Assembly (NCBI GenBank): GCA_965277895.1
Contig: CBDIDR010000001.1
Location: 806,001 to 870,000, forward strand
Direction: 5' to 3'
Origin: GCA-2862585 sp965277895
GTDB taxonomy: Bacteria > Bacteroidota > Bacteroidia > Flavobacteriales > UBA7312
DNA length: 64,000 nt
Shown here: positions 16,998-27,045 of the stretch, one piece after another
Layout of the letters: each line of letters opens with the position of its first letter
Position numbering within the stretch: the first letter of the stretch is position 1
Notes under the pieces: generated by a model
What the model was told of the DNA's origin: nothing
Databases searched by the model: none
The model's input: the letters and a program-made list of their open reading frames with translations, nothing else
Position numbers and translations under genes: made by a program

Positions 16998-18305
16998 TTA
17001 ATCGACTCTTTTGATGTTTGCTCCTAACTTATTTAGTCTCTCGTCGATGTTTTGATACCCTCTATCAATCTGATTGATATTATCAATAACGCTAGTTCCG
17101 TCAGCAGAGAGTGCCGCTATAAGTAGTGACACTCCAGCTCTTATATCAGGTGAAGTCATTCTGGTAGCTCTTAATGGTGATTTTCTATCAAGACCAATGA
17201 CTGAGGCTCTATGTGGGTCACAAAGTATAATTTGTGCACCCATATCAATTAGTTTGTCAGTAAAGAATAATCTACTTTCAAACATTTTTTGATGAATTAA
17301 AACACTTCCTCTTGCTTGTGTTGCAACCACCAATATTATACTTAATAAATCGGGTGTGAAGCCTGGCCATGGTGCATCGGAAATAGTTAGTATGGAGCCG
17401 TCTATAAAGTTCTCTATTTCATAACTTTCTTGTGAAGGGATGTAAATATCATCACCACGTCTTTCGAGTTTAATTCCTAATTTCTGAAATACACTTGGAA
17501 TGATTCCGAGTTCATCGTATTGAACATTTTTTATAGTTAATTCAGACTGGGTCATAGCTGCTAGACCAATGAATGAGCCAATCTCAATCATGTCTGGAAG
17601 TATAGTATGCTCGCAGCCTTTGAGTTCTTTTACACCTTCGATGGTAAGCAAGTTAGAACCAATTCCACTAATATTGGCACCCATTCTGTTAAGCATTTTA
17701 CACAACTGCTGTAAATATGGTTCGCAAGCAGCGTTGTATATAGTTGTAGTTCCTTCTGCCATTACTGCAGTCATAACTATGTTTGCGGTACCAGTAACAG
17801 ACGCTTCATCCATAAGCATATAAGTTCCTTTGAGTCCGTCAGTAGTAACTCTATAGAAACTTTCTTTACTATCGTATTCGAATTTAGCACCAAGTCTTTC
17901 AAAGCCAATAAAATGAGTATCTAATCGTCTTCTACCTATTTTATCTCCACCAGGTTTAGGAATATATCCTTTTCCGAAGCGAGCGAGTAGAGGGCCTACT
18001 ATCATAATTGAGCCTCTTATTCTAGTACCTTTAGTCTTAAACTCATCTGATGTTAAATAATCAAGGTTTATTTCATCGGATTGAAAGGTATAGCTGTTAG
18101 GACTTAGTTTTTGAATTTTCACCCCTAAATCAGATAGTAAATCGATTAATATATTGATATCAACGATATCAGGTAGATTGTTGATGGTGATTTTTTCTGG
18201 GGATAATAATACTGCACAGAGTATTTGGAGAGCTTCATTTTTTGCACCTTGGGGAATAATTTCTCCACTTAATTTTCTCCCGCCCTCTATAATAAATGAA
18301 CTCAT
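16998..18305 (-). CDS. murA: UDP-N-acetylglucosamine 1-carboxyvinyltransferase
   Basis: MurA transfers enolpyruvate from PEP to UDP-GlcNAc, the first committed step of peptidoglycan synthesis. The 435-residue length is normal. The N-terminus keeps the catalytic AKNEAL segment (21-26). The active-site loop reads KPGGDKIG (117-124), so Asp121 stands where E. coli has the fosfomycin-reactive Cys115. Asp at this place keeps activity in other MurA enzymes but prevents alkylation by fosfomycin. The gene abuts the DUF4290 gene upstream with no gap. Confidence 0.96.
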   Translation of the reverse strand: MSSFIIEGGRKLSGEIIPQGAKNEALQILCAVLLSPEKITINNLPDIVDINILIDLLSDLGVKIQKLSPNSYTFQSDEINLDYLTSDEFKTKGTRIRGSIMIVGPLLARFGKGYIPKPGGDKIGRRRLDTHFIGFERLGAKFEYDSKESFYRVTTDGLKGTYMLMDEASVTGTANIVMTAVMAEGTTTIYNAACEPYLQQLCKMLNRMGANISGIGSNLLTIEGVKELKGCEHTILPDMIEIGSFIGLAAMTQSELTIKNVQYDELGIIPSVFQKLGIKLERRGDDIYIPSQESYEIENFIDGSILTISDAPWPGFTPDLLSIILVVATQARGSVLIHQKMFESRLFFTDKLIDMGAQIILCDPHRASVIGLDRKSPLRATRMTSPDIRAGVSLLIAALSADGTSVIDNINQIDRGYQNIDERLNKLGANIKRVD

Positions 18306-18926
18306 TTAGTTTCGTTGTTGATTTCTGCCTCGGTTATTTTTCTTTTTCTTCTTGGAAGAAGAGTTTTGTTTTACGTTAGGTGCGAATTTTGACAATTCAA
18401 TACCCTCCTGAATTTCTAATTTGTTATTTGATAATTTTTTTAGATGATTAAAGATAACGTCATCTTCAACAAAGTCAAGATTCCAATTAACGTATGATTT
18501 TTTCATTTGGTTGGCAATGGCAATAACGAGTTTGTTTTTCAGCTCTTTGTCTTCCATTTTTATTGCCTCTAAAATCATTTTTTCAATGACTTTTCCGTAA
18601 TGATTGTATTTAATTTTACTGTTGGGATAATCTAATGGTTCTGGCTTTTCGAATAACTTTTCAATAACGGGTTTCTCATAGGGAGAATCTACATCAAGTT
18701 TAAAGTCAGAAATCACATATAGGTGGTCCCACAGTTTATGTTTAAAGTCAGCTACATCTCTTAAGTGAGGATTTAAATCTCCCATTATATTGATAATGCC
18801 TTCAACAAATCGTTGCCTGTCTTTTTTATCTTTTATTTCTATGGCGTGTTCGACAAGTTTTTGGATATGTCTTCCATACTCAGAAATGACTAGTTTATTT
18901 CTGGAAGTATTATATTCTAATTCCAT
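18306..18926 (-). CDS. DUF4290-family protein
   Basis: This 206-residue protein matches my recollection of DUF4290, a Bacteroidota-specific family usually found beside murA, with the N-terminal signature LEYNTSRNKLVISEYGRHIQ. It looks cytoplasmic: there is no signal peptide or transmembrane segment. It is largely helical and ends in a very basic tail (SKKKKKNNRGRNQQRN) that could bind nucleic acid or membrane lipid. Function is unknown. It sits directly before murA with no intergenic base, which suggests a cell-wall link. Confidence 0.8.
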   Translation of the reverse strand: MELEYNTSRNKLVISEYGRHIQKLVEHAIEIKDKKDRQRFVEGIINIMGDLNPHLRDVADFKHKLWDHLYVISDFKLDVDSPYEKPVIEKLFEKPEPLDYPNSKIKYNHYGKVIEKMILEAIKMEDKELKNKLVIAIANQMKKSYVNWNLDFVEDDVIFNHLKKLSNNKLEIQEGIELSKFAPNVKQNSSSKKKKKNNRGRNQQRN

Positions 18927-18952
18927 TCATGAAAGTGTTTGTAATTATTTTT

Positions 18953-18960
18953 CGAAAGTA
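18953..18960 (-). promoter_or_regulatory. Possible -7 box before DUF4290-murA
   Basis: The minus strand reads TACTTTCG, one mismatch from TAnnTTTG, 26 nt before the DUF4290 ATG. It could be an internal promoter after the helicase gene. Confidence 0.25.
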
Positions 18961-18980
18961 CGTTTTATTTTTAAACTATT

Positions 18981-21290
18981 TTAATTGATAATTGTCAATT
19001 TGGCAAATTTTAGAAGAAGGGTTTTTTGTCCATTTCCTTCAAAGAAAATTGTTGCTTTTTTATTTCCTGCCTGCCCTTCAATTTGCAAGATTTTACCTTT
19101 ACCAAATCTTTCGTGACTCACATTCATACCTGTTTGAAGAAGGGTGTTGCTAGAGGATTGGTTACCAGCTTTACCCATTGCCACATTTGCTTTAGTTAGA
19201 TTTTGGGGGGTGTATTTTTGAGCAATATTTGGTTTTTTGCTATTTGGAGATGGTTTGTTAAAGTATTGTTTTTTAACATTTAGTCTGAGATTTGTATTGC
19301 TTTGAGGCTTTACTCTGTCTCTTTTTTGAATCTCCCAATCCAAAAATTCATCGTCAATTTCGTGTAAGAATCGACTGGGCTCGCAATCCGTTAACTGTCC
19401 CCATCTCCAACGGCTAGTGGCATAAGAAAGGTTTACGAACTTTTCAGCTCTAGTTATAGCAACATAAAATAGTCTTCGTTCTTCCTCTAATTCTTCTCGA
19501 GAATGAACAGAAAGCTGAGAGGGAAATAAATTCTCTTCAAGACCTACTATATATACATAGGGAAATTCTAAGCCTTTTGCTGCATGAATAGTCATCATCG
19601 ATACTTTGTTTCGGTCTTCTTTATCATCTTCATTGTCCTGGTCAGTAATGAGTGCAACATCTTGCATGAAATAATCTAATGAAGTTGGCTCTTCTCTTTT
19701 TTTATTTTTTTCTACAAATTCTTTTATAGCATTAAGAAGTTCTTGAACGTTTTCATACCTACTAACTCCTTCAGGTGTTTTGTCTTTATCAAGTTCTCTT
19801 AAAAGAGATGTCGACTTAGCAATGGTATTAGCAAGTTCAAAAGCATCTTCATCCAATTGAGCCTTGAAGCTATTAATCAAAATAGCAAAATCAGTAAGTT
19901 TCTGTAATGTGCCTTTGTTTACACCAATCAAAGAATGGTAATTAGGATTTTGTATACATTCAAAAATGCTAATGTTGTGGGCTCTTGAACATATAATAAG
20001 TTTTTGAATGGTGGTATTACCAATTCCTCTTGTTGGGAAATTAATAATTCGTTTTAAGGACTCCTCATCTTTGGGGTTGATTACAATTCTGAAATAAGCA
20101 AGTAAATCTTTGACTTCTTTTCGTTGGTAAAATGATAATCCACCATAAATTTTATAAGGAATATTTCGTCTTCTAAGTGCTTCTTCAAGAGACCTTGATT
20201 GAGCATTTGTTCTGTACAGTATAGCAAAATCGCTGTAAGGAATCCTTTCATTCATTTGAATTTCAAATATGGATTGACCAACAACTTGTCCTTCTTCATT
20301 ATCACTAAAGGTCTTGCAAACCTTTAATGCTGAGCCTTTTTGTTTTTTACTATAAACCGTTTTTTTAATCTGATTTTTGTTGTGCTTAATTAGGCTATTC
20401 GCGGCATTCACGATAGTTTGAGATGACCTGTAATTTTGTTCAAGTTTTACAGTTTCAAAATCAGGATAATCATTTTTGAAATTTAAGATATTTTGGATGT
20501 TAGCACCTCTAAAAGCATAAATACTTTGAGCGTCATCACCAACTACACAAATATTTTCATTCATTGCAGCCAGTCGCTTCACAATCATATACTGAACTTG
20601 ATTGGTGTCTTGGTACTCATCTACTAGAATATACTTGAATTTATTTTGGTATTTATTAAGTGTTTCTGGGAAATCTCGAAGTAAAATGAATGTATTGAAA
20701 AGCAAATCGTCAAAATCCATAGACCCAGAAGAAAAAAGCCTGTTTTGGTAGGTCTTATAAACCATTGCCATTTCCTCAAGTCTTCGGCTTGAGTCTTCAG
20801 CTTGCAGTGAAGCATTAGACATATAACTGACATATGATACTAAACTGTTTTTTAGTTGACTGATTCTTGAAAGTAAGACATTTGGTTTATAAATATCCTT
20901 GTCTAGATTTAGTTCTTTGACTATACTTTTTAAAAGGTTCTTTGAATCGGCAGTGTCATAAATTGTGAAGTTTTGTGGGTAGTTAAGTTTGTCAGATTCA
21001 AATCTAAGTATTTTAGAAAAAACAGAGTGAAAAGTACCCATCCATAAATTTTGAGCTTCAGGACCAATTAGAGAGTGAATTCGTTCTCTCATTTCTTTAG
21101 CGGCTTTGTTGGTAAATGTTAGAGAAAGAATATTAAAAGGGTCAACTCCTTTTTGAATCAAATGAGCAATCCTGTAGGTTAAAACTCTGGTCTTTCCAGA
21201 GCCTGCTCCTGCAATGACCATAATGGGTCCATTAGTATGCTCAACAGCTTGTCTTTGAGAAGGGTTTAGGTCCGCTAAAAAATTTTCCAA
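18981..21290 (-). CDS. UvrD/PcrA-type superfamily 1 DNA helicase
   Basis: The 769-residue 3'-5' helicase has all SF1 motifs: AGAGSGKT (about 27-34), LTFTNKAAKEMRERI, DEYQDTN, VVGDDAQSIYAFRGA and a late VAITRAEKFVNL. A PcrA-like C-terminal domain with GKILQIEGQAG ends the protein. It should act in nucleotide-excision and mismatch repair and in removing RecA or transcription complexes. The start codon is TTG (21288-21290): no in-frame ATG lies upstream before a stop, and the next Met is inside motif I. DUF4290 and murA follow on the same strand. Confidence 0.95.
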   Translation of the reverse strand: MENFLADLNPSQRQAVEHTNGPIMVIAGAGSGKTRVLTYRIAHLIQKGVDPFNILSLTFTNKAAKEMRERIHSLIGPEAQNLWMGTFHSVFSKILRFESDKLNYPQNFTIYDTADSKNLLKSIVKELNLDKDIYKPNVLLSRISQLKNSLVSYVSYMSNASLQAEDSSRRLEEMAMVYKTYQNRLFSSGSMDFDDLLFNTFILLRDFPETLNKYQNKFKYILVDEYQDTNQVQYMIVKRLAAMNENICVVGDDAQSIYAFRGANIQNILNFKNDYPDFETVKLEQNYRSSQTIVNAANSLIKHNKNQIKKTVYSKKQKGSALKVCKTFSDNEEGQVVGQSIFEIQMNERIPYSDFAILYRTNAQSRSLEEALRRRNIPYKIYGGLSFYQRKEVKDLLAYFRIVINPKDEESLKRIINFPTRGIGNTTIQKLIICSRAHNISIFECIQNPNYHSLIGVNKGTLQKLTDFAILINSFKAQLDEDAFELANTIAKSTSLLRELDKDKTPEGVSRYENVQELLNAIKEFVEKNKKREEPTSLDYFMQDVALITDQDNEDDKEDRNKVSMMTIHAAKGLEFPYVYIVGLEENLFPSQLSVHSREELEEERRLFYVAITRAEKFVNLSYATSRWRWGQLTDCEPSRFLHEIDDEFLDWEIQKRDRVKPQSNTNLRLNVKKQYFNKPSPNSKKPNIAQKYTPQNLTKANVAMGKAGNQSSSNTLLQTGMNVSHERFGKGKILQIEGQAGNKKATIFFEGNGQKTLLLKFAKLTIIN

Positions 21291-21331
21291 AGTGAAGTTT
21301 GATTAAAATTGAAAAGATATAATTATAAGCT

Positions 21332-21339
21332 CAAAAATA
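21332..21339 (-). promoter_or_regulatory. Possible -7 box for the helicase gene
   Basis: The minus strand reads TATTTTTG, matching TAnnTTTG, about 42 nt before the TTG start. No clear -33 element is seen. Confidence 0.35.
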
Positions 21340-21390
21340 GAGTTTAAAAACGGTTTTTTTAAGACTAAATTAAGGCAGTTTTCAACAAAA

Positions 21391-21420
21391 TTGTTTTGCC
21401 GTAAAAAAAGAGTAATTTCG
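21391..21420 (+). promoter_or_regulatory. Promoter candidate of the PKD/type B sorting protein
   Basis: TTG at 21391-21393 is followed after 19 nt by TAATTTCG (21413-21420), one mismatch from TAnnTTTG. The ATG is at 21431. Confidence 0.45.
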
Positions 21421-21430
21421 CAATAAGATT

Positions 21431-22447
21431 ATGACAAGATTATTCATTTTATTACCCTTATTTTTACAAACTGTCGCATTTTCGCAATGTAGTTTAGAAA
21501 TCTCTGACACTACACATGTCAATTGCAATGGAGAAAATACTGGAGCTTTTTCTTTCAACGTTACGGCTGCCGAGCCTTATTCAGTGAGTTTGAGTAATGG
21601 TGCTGTCTCAATGAATGGAACATCTTTTGCTAATTTAAATGCGGGTAATTATGAAGCTGTTTTAGTTGATAATAATTTGTGTAGTGATACGGTTTCAATC
21701 AAAATTAAGGAACCACAAAAATTGAGTTCATCATTAGAATGTATTGGCTCGGAAATTATTTCCAATACTGATGGCGGGGTGGAAGGATATATCCATACTT
21801 GGCGAAATGAAGAAGGTCAAGTAATATCTAATAGTATAGCGATAATGTTTGATGCTAAGCAGTTTTACGATTTTGAAGTAACTGATTCAAAAGGCTGTAG
21901 TTTTAGGGACACTATTAATGTTTTAGCTGACTTTACTGTTAACGATTCTTTGGGTGAATTTCCATTTGATGTTTACATTACAAATTTGAGCAGTTCTGTC
22001 TCTTTTGACTGGGATTTTGGTGATGGTAATAGCTCTCAGGTCAAAGATCCTATTCATACTTATGAGAGTGTAGGTACTTATGATTTAACGTTGACAGTTA
22101 CAGATGATAGCCAATGTTCTGACAGTAAATTTGTCAAAATTGAAGTTCAAGGATTTGAGATGATGGCCGATGAATGGCAAGAAATGTACAACGCATTTAG
22201 TCCAAATGGAGACGGCGTGAATGATAATTTTTCTTTTTTGGATAATCATGCAATAGTAGATTTTGAGGTGAAAGTATTTAATAGATGGGGTGCAAAAGTC
22301 TTTGCATGGACTGAGCCTGACTACGAATGGAATGGGCTAAGTTTTAACGGGAGTAAGCTTGCTCCAGGTGTCTATTATTTTTTCATGAATGCAAGAGGTT
22401 TGAATGGTAAAATGTATGAAAAGAAAGGGTCTGTAAGTATCTATTAA
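21431..22447 (+). CDS. T9SS-exported PKD-domain protein with type B sorting domain
   Basis: The 338-residue protein has a signal peptide (1 to about 19, TVAFSQ), an N-terminal SprB-like repeat (VNCNGENTGAFSF), and a PKD domain around 170-222 with FDWDFGDGNS and the HTYESVGTYDLTLTV strand. Its C-terminus (about 254-338) is the gliding-motility-associated type B sorting domain with NAFSPNGDGVNDNF and VFNRWG. Such proteins cross the outer membrane by the type IX system and attach to the surface. It is the smallest of three such genes in a row. Confidence 0.88.
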   Translation: MTRLFILLPLFLQTVAFSQCSLEISDTTHVNCNGENTGAFSFNVTAAEPYSVSLSNGAVSMNGTSFANLNAGNYEAVLVDNNLCSDTVSIKIKEPQKLSSSLECIGSEIISNTDGGVEGYIHTWRNEEGQVISNSIAIMFDAKQFYDFEVTDSKGCSFRDTINVLADFTVNDSLGEFPFDVYITNLSSSVSFDWDFGDGNSSQVKDPIHTYESVGTYDLTLTVTDDSQCSDSKFVKIEVQGFEMMADEWQEMYNAFSPNGDGVNDNFSFLDNHAIVDFEVKVFNRWGAKVFAWTEPDYEWNGLSFNGSKLAPGVYYFFMNARGLNGKMYEKKGSVSIY

Positions 22448-22589
22448 TGTTAATTAGTGTGTTAGTACAGATTTTTACTAAATTGCGAGCTGATGCTTAA
22501 TAATAAGTATCTTTGACAAATTAGTAAGATTTAAATGATATTTTTGTGAATTCAACTATGGAGAATTTACTTTTATTAATTGATATAAA
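22448..22589 (+). promoter_or_regulatory. Intergenic region with two promoter boxes
   Basis: Two exact TAnnTTTG matches occur: TATCTTTG at 22508-22515 and TATTTTTG at 22539-22546, both upstream of the ATG at 22590. No terminator hairpin follows the preceding gene, so read-through is possible. Confidence 0.45.
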
Positions 22590-25500
22590 ATGATGAATAT
22601 TAAAAGTTACTTTTTATTGGTTTTTAGCACTTTGCTAATTGCCTCAAATACCTTTGCTCAACAGGTGTTTATTAGTCAAGATTTTGAAGATCCAGCTACT
22701 ATGGACTGGACACTTAATGAAGTCGTTCCTTTTTTAGGTACTGTTTCTTCAACAAGTAACACATTTGTCGTTAACGATGTTTACCAAGGAGGATTTGTCC
22801 AATTTGGTCCTTTTGCATTTCCAGAAATCCCAAATACAGCTGACCAAGGGTATCACCCTAATAGTAATTATCTTCATACAGCTTCTTTTTCGGGTTTAGC
22901 TGGTATTCCGCCAAATTTCCCGCCAGTAGAAAACTGTCACTATGCTGATCAATTTTGGGATGGTGTTAATCAAGAGCTAATTTGTGCCGTAACTCCAGAT
23001 TATAGTACTATAGGTTTTGAAGGTGTAGATGTAGCTTATTGGTGGTTTAGTGGAGCTTCTGATTTTACTTTTGGTACGGAAGTGTATTATTCCTTAGACT
23101 TAGGAACGAATTGGGTGCATTAATAGATGGTCCATTATCTGCAGATACAACTTGGCAACAGGCTTACATCGATTTAGGAAATACACTAGATAATCAGCCA
23201 AACGTTAGGTTTGCATTCGTATTTAATAACGAGCTTGAAGATAATATTCTTAGTCCTGATGTTACAAATGCAAATATTGGTTTTGGTTTAGATGATTTTA
23301 GACTTATTGCTGATTGTGAATTTTCATTGCCTGATGATTACAGCGTTTGTTCAGGAGAAGAAACTACGTGTATGCTGACACTACTTGGTATCAGACATTT
23401 AACTGGAGTACTGGTTCTACTGCTGATAGTACTTCATTAATTATAAATGAGGATACAACAATCATAGTTACTGCACTTAACGATTATTGCGTATTAACTG
23501 ATTCCATTACAATTTTCGTGCAAAACGAAAGAGCAGATTTAGGCTTATCTGTTAACGGTGAAGTAAATGGTGTGGGAATTCCATGTTATGGAGATTGTAA
23601 CGGAGAATTGCAACTTGAAGTGATAAACGGTACAGCCGAAAATGACGGCTCATACACCGTACAATGGATGGATTCTTTAATGAATCCAATTAATGCAAAC
23701 GTTGTCGATGAAGTACTTAATAACTTTACTTCAACCTTATCTTTAATTTGTGAAGGCAAATATTACGTTTCTGTTTTAGATGCTATTTGTACTATCCCAG
23801 AAATGGATTCCATAGAGATTTTTTCGAATGTACCAATTGAGAATGTATTTGCATTCGATTCAGTTTCTTGTTACAATGGTTCTGACGGAGTTGTAACCTC
23901 AAACCCTAGCGGAGGAATTGCTCCTTACAGCTTTAATTGGGGATCATATGGTAATACTCAAACAATTTCGTCCTTGCCAATTGGAACATACACTGTTGTA
24001 GTAACGGACAGCGTAGGATGTTCTGAGGATTTTAGTTTTGAAATTGAGCAGCCTAATCAGTTGATTGTTGATGCATTTATTTCGGATGAAATTAGTTGTT
24101 ATGGTGAGTCAGATGGAGCACTTTCAGCAAATGTTTATGGAGGTGTAGGAGGTTATACTTTTGTATGGAGTCACCCTAATTACCCTTGGGTTGATGATGC
24201 TCAATATAATCTTCAAACCTTACCAAATTTACCTTTCTCTGTTGGGGCTGATGATATTGAGATAAATCCAGACTACCAGTCTTATTCAGATCCATATGTA
24301 GTTACTGTAACTGATAGTAATGGTTGTCAATCACAGTCAGAGATTTTTCTAATTGAACCACCAAAGTTGAATGTTGTTTTAACACAGCCAACTTTACCAG
24401 CGTATTGTAATAACAACTTATTAGGATTTAATACTGGGTGGGCTCAAGTCTCTGCAACAGGTGGTACTCCTGACGCTAATGACAATTACAACTTCGTTTG
24501 GTCTGTAATTGGGCAAACAGATGAAGATGTATTGTACAGTACAATTGATAATATGAATGCTGGCACTTATGATGTTACAGTTGTTGATAGTAGATTATGT
24601 GCTGATCAACTTTCAGTTGATATCGGTTTAGATGCAACTTGGGAAGCATTTACTTCAACAGTACCTGCATCTTGTTTTGGATACAATGATGGTTCCGTTT
24701 CAATCTCAATGGAAGGTGGTTGTGGTGATCCTGACAATTCATGCGACTTCACCTATTTATGGAATGGTGGTGCATCGACTGGAAATGTGTTGTCAAGTGT
24801 TGATAATCTTCAGCAAGGTGCATATTCAGTAACTGTTACTGATGAGTTTGGTTGCCAAGGCGTGTATTCATTGACAGTTGACGGACCTACGAGAGTTGAT
24901 TTCCAAATTACAGATTTAGTTGATCAATCGTGCTACAGTCCTACAGCTTCCTCGGATGATGGAACAGTAGACGTTGAGATTGTTGGTGGAGTTTCACCGT
25001 ATACAGTCAATTGGATTGATATGAACTCAATGGCTACATTTAATAATACAACATCAGATAACTTAACAATTACTGGCCTTAATGCTAGTAGTTGGAATGT
25101 TCAGATTACAGATTCGAATGGATGTAATGGAGTATTTGATTTGACATCCTTACATCCTAATCCATTTACAATTGATGATGGAGTTGAGGTCACTGCAGCT
25201 ATTAATACTGACGAATTATTTTTAACCGATACAATTAATTGTTTTGGAGCCTCAAACGGAATAGCATCTGTTTTAAATCCAAATCCAAATTTCGAGTATT
25301 CTTGGCATTTAGAAAACTCAACTGATATTATCGACGCTGGAAACTCAACTACATTTTTACCTGCAGGTAATATTCAAGTAACTGCATCCTATTTACTTGG
25401 ATTGTGCGAGGCTACATCATCTTCAATTACAATTGTTGAAAGAGAGCCTTTTACATTGAATAATAACAGTAGCACACCCTCATGTCACAATCAGGAAGAT

Positions 25501-27012
25501 GCAGAAATTTCTATTTCTGTAACAGGTGCAACACCATTTTTAAATGACGCACAATTATCAGACTATAACTTCTCATGGTTCCCGTTAAACTTGAATGGTC
25601 AAGGGGTATTAAATACTAACGGATCTTTGGATATAGAAATTTCCAATTTAGACGGCGGAACGTATTATTTAGAAGTAGTTGATAGATACGGATGTGATAC
25701 GGTATTTACAATTGATATTGAAGACCCAGCACTTGTAGCCACAAATATTGTTTCAACTGATCTAGATTGTCATTCCTCAAATGGTGCTCCAACAGGTTCT
25801 ATTACTGTTCAAGCGATAGGAGGAACAACTCCATACCAAAGCTACAATATAAGTGCTACAAATTCCAATGCAACTGGAACGTTTACTAATTTGACAGCTG
25901 GTACATATGATGTTTTTGCTACTGATGCAAATGGTTGTGAATCTGTAGTCTCAGAAGTTATTCTTTCAGAGCCTTCACCACTAACGATAACGGCTTCTGC
26001 TGTTGGTGTTGATTGTGATGGAGCTAGTACTGGTCAAATCGTAGCTGTAGCTAATGGAGGAACGCAACCTTACAGTAATTTTACTACAACTGGTGCTTCA
26101 AGTTTAAACAGTTCTAATGGTGTCTTTGATAATATTGTTGCAGGAAATTATGATGTAACAGTGTTTGATGATAATAATTGTCAGAAAACAGTTAACATCA
26201 ATGTTACTTCTCCAACACCTTTTACTACACCAACAATTACATTTACTGACCCAAGTTGCTTTGGATTAGAAGATGGTTCTATTGATTTAACTGTTGGTGG
26301 TGGAACAGCACCACTAGTGTTTGAATGGTCAAATGGTGAAAATACAGAAGACATAAGTTTCTTATCCTCAGGAGCATATAGTGTTACTATTACAGATAAT
26401 AATGGTTGCGTAACATCTGCTAACCAAACGTTAACTGATCCAGCTCAAATTGTTGCTGATTGGGTAATCAATTCACCTGGTGCTGTAGGAAGTCATTATA
26501 TTCTTTCACAACCTGCACCTTTTAATGTTGAGTTTTCGGATATTAGTCAGAATACAGATATTAATTTGAACCAATGGTGGGTAAACGGTATGAACATGAC
26601 CTCAAATTTTTACGAAGGTTTTGCAACGAATTCATTCCAACATACGTTTAATGAAGTAGGAGATTATGAGGTTGTGATGGAAGTATTTGACCCTTCAGGC
26701 ACCTGTTCTGATACTATTTCAATAGTTGTTTCAGTACAGGGTATAATCGAGTTTAATGCCTTCTCTCCAAATGGTGATAATGTTAATGATGTATTCCATT
26801 TTGAGAATTATGGAATTCGTGACTTAAATGCTGTCATATACAGTAGATGGGGCGATAAAATTTATGAAATAGAAAACCCTTCAGATGGTTGGAATGGTGT
26901 TTCAATGAATGGTCTTGAAGTTCCTGAAGGTGTATATTTTTATGTTTTAAATGCTATTGGTGAGGACGGAACCCCCTACAACGAAAAGGGTTCAGTTACA
27001 CTTTACAGATAA
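22590..27012 (+). pseudogene. Large T9SS-exported SprB-repeat protein, broken by two frameshifts
   Basis: Three consecutive frames form one protein of about 1,474 residues. Frame one (22590-23123) gives a signal peptide ending TFAQ and a secreted domain. It stops at 23121, where the homologous reading moves back one base (NW to GALIDGP) near the GGG at 23113-23115. The second shift lies near 23366-23372 (GEETT to YADTTWYQ). Each looks like one missing base. The remaining 1,200 or so codons are open, with about ten SprB-like repeats (SCxGxxDG...GG...Y.W) and a type B sorting domain (FNAFSPNGDNVNDVF). Neither site has an obvious slippery heptamer. It is either a recent pseudogene or carries two sequence errors. 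Confidence 0.8.
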
Positions 27013-27045
27013 TTTAATTAACCTTAACTTTTAAATTGAATTAGC

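Noticed and set aside
23347..23372. Separate gene starting with the ATG at 23347 (MFRRRNYV...)
   Set aside because: The first eight residues look like out-of-frame reading of the preceding coding sequence, and no signal peptide or promoter is present. It is better read as the third segment of the frameshifted gene.
23105..23380. Programmed ribosomal frameshifting
   Set aside because: No slippery heptamer such as A-AAA-AAG and no evident downstream structure occurs at either junction, and two shifts in one gene within 250 bp would be unusual.
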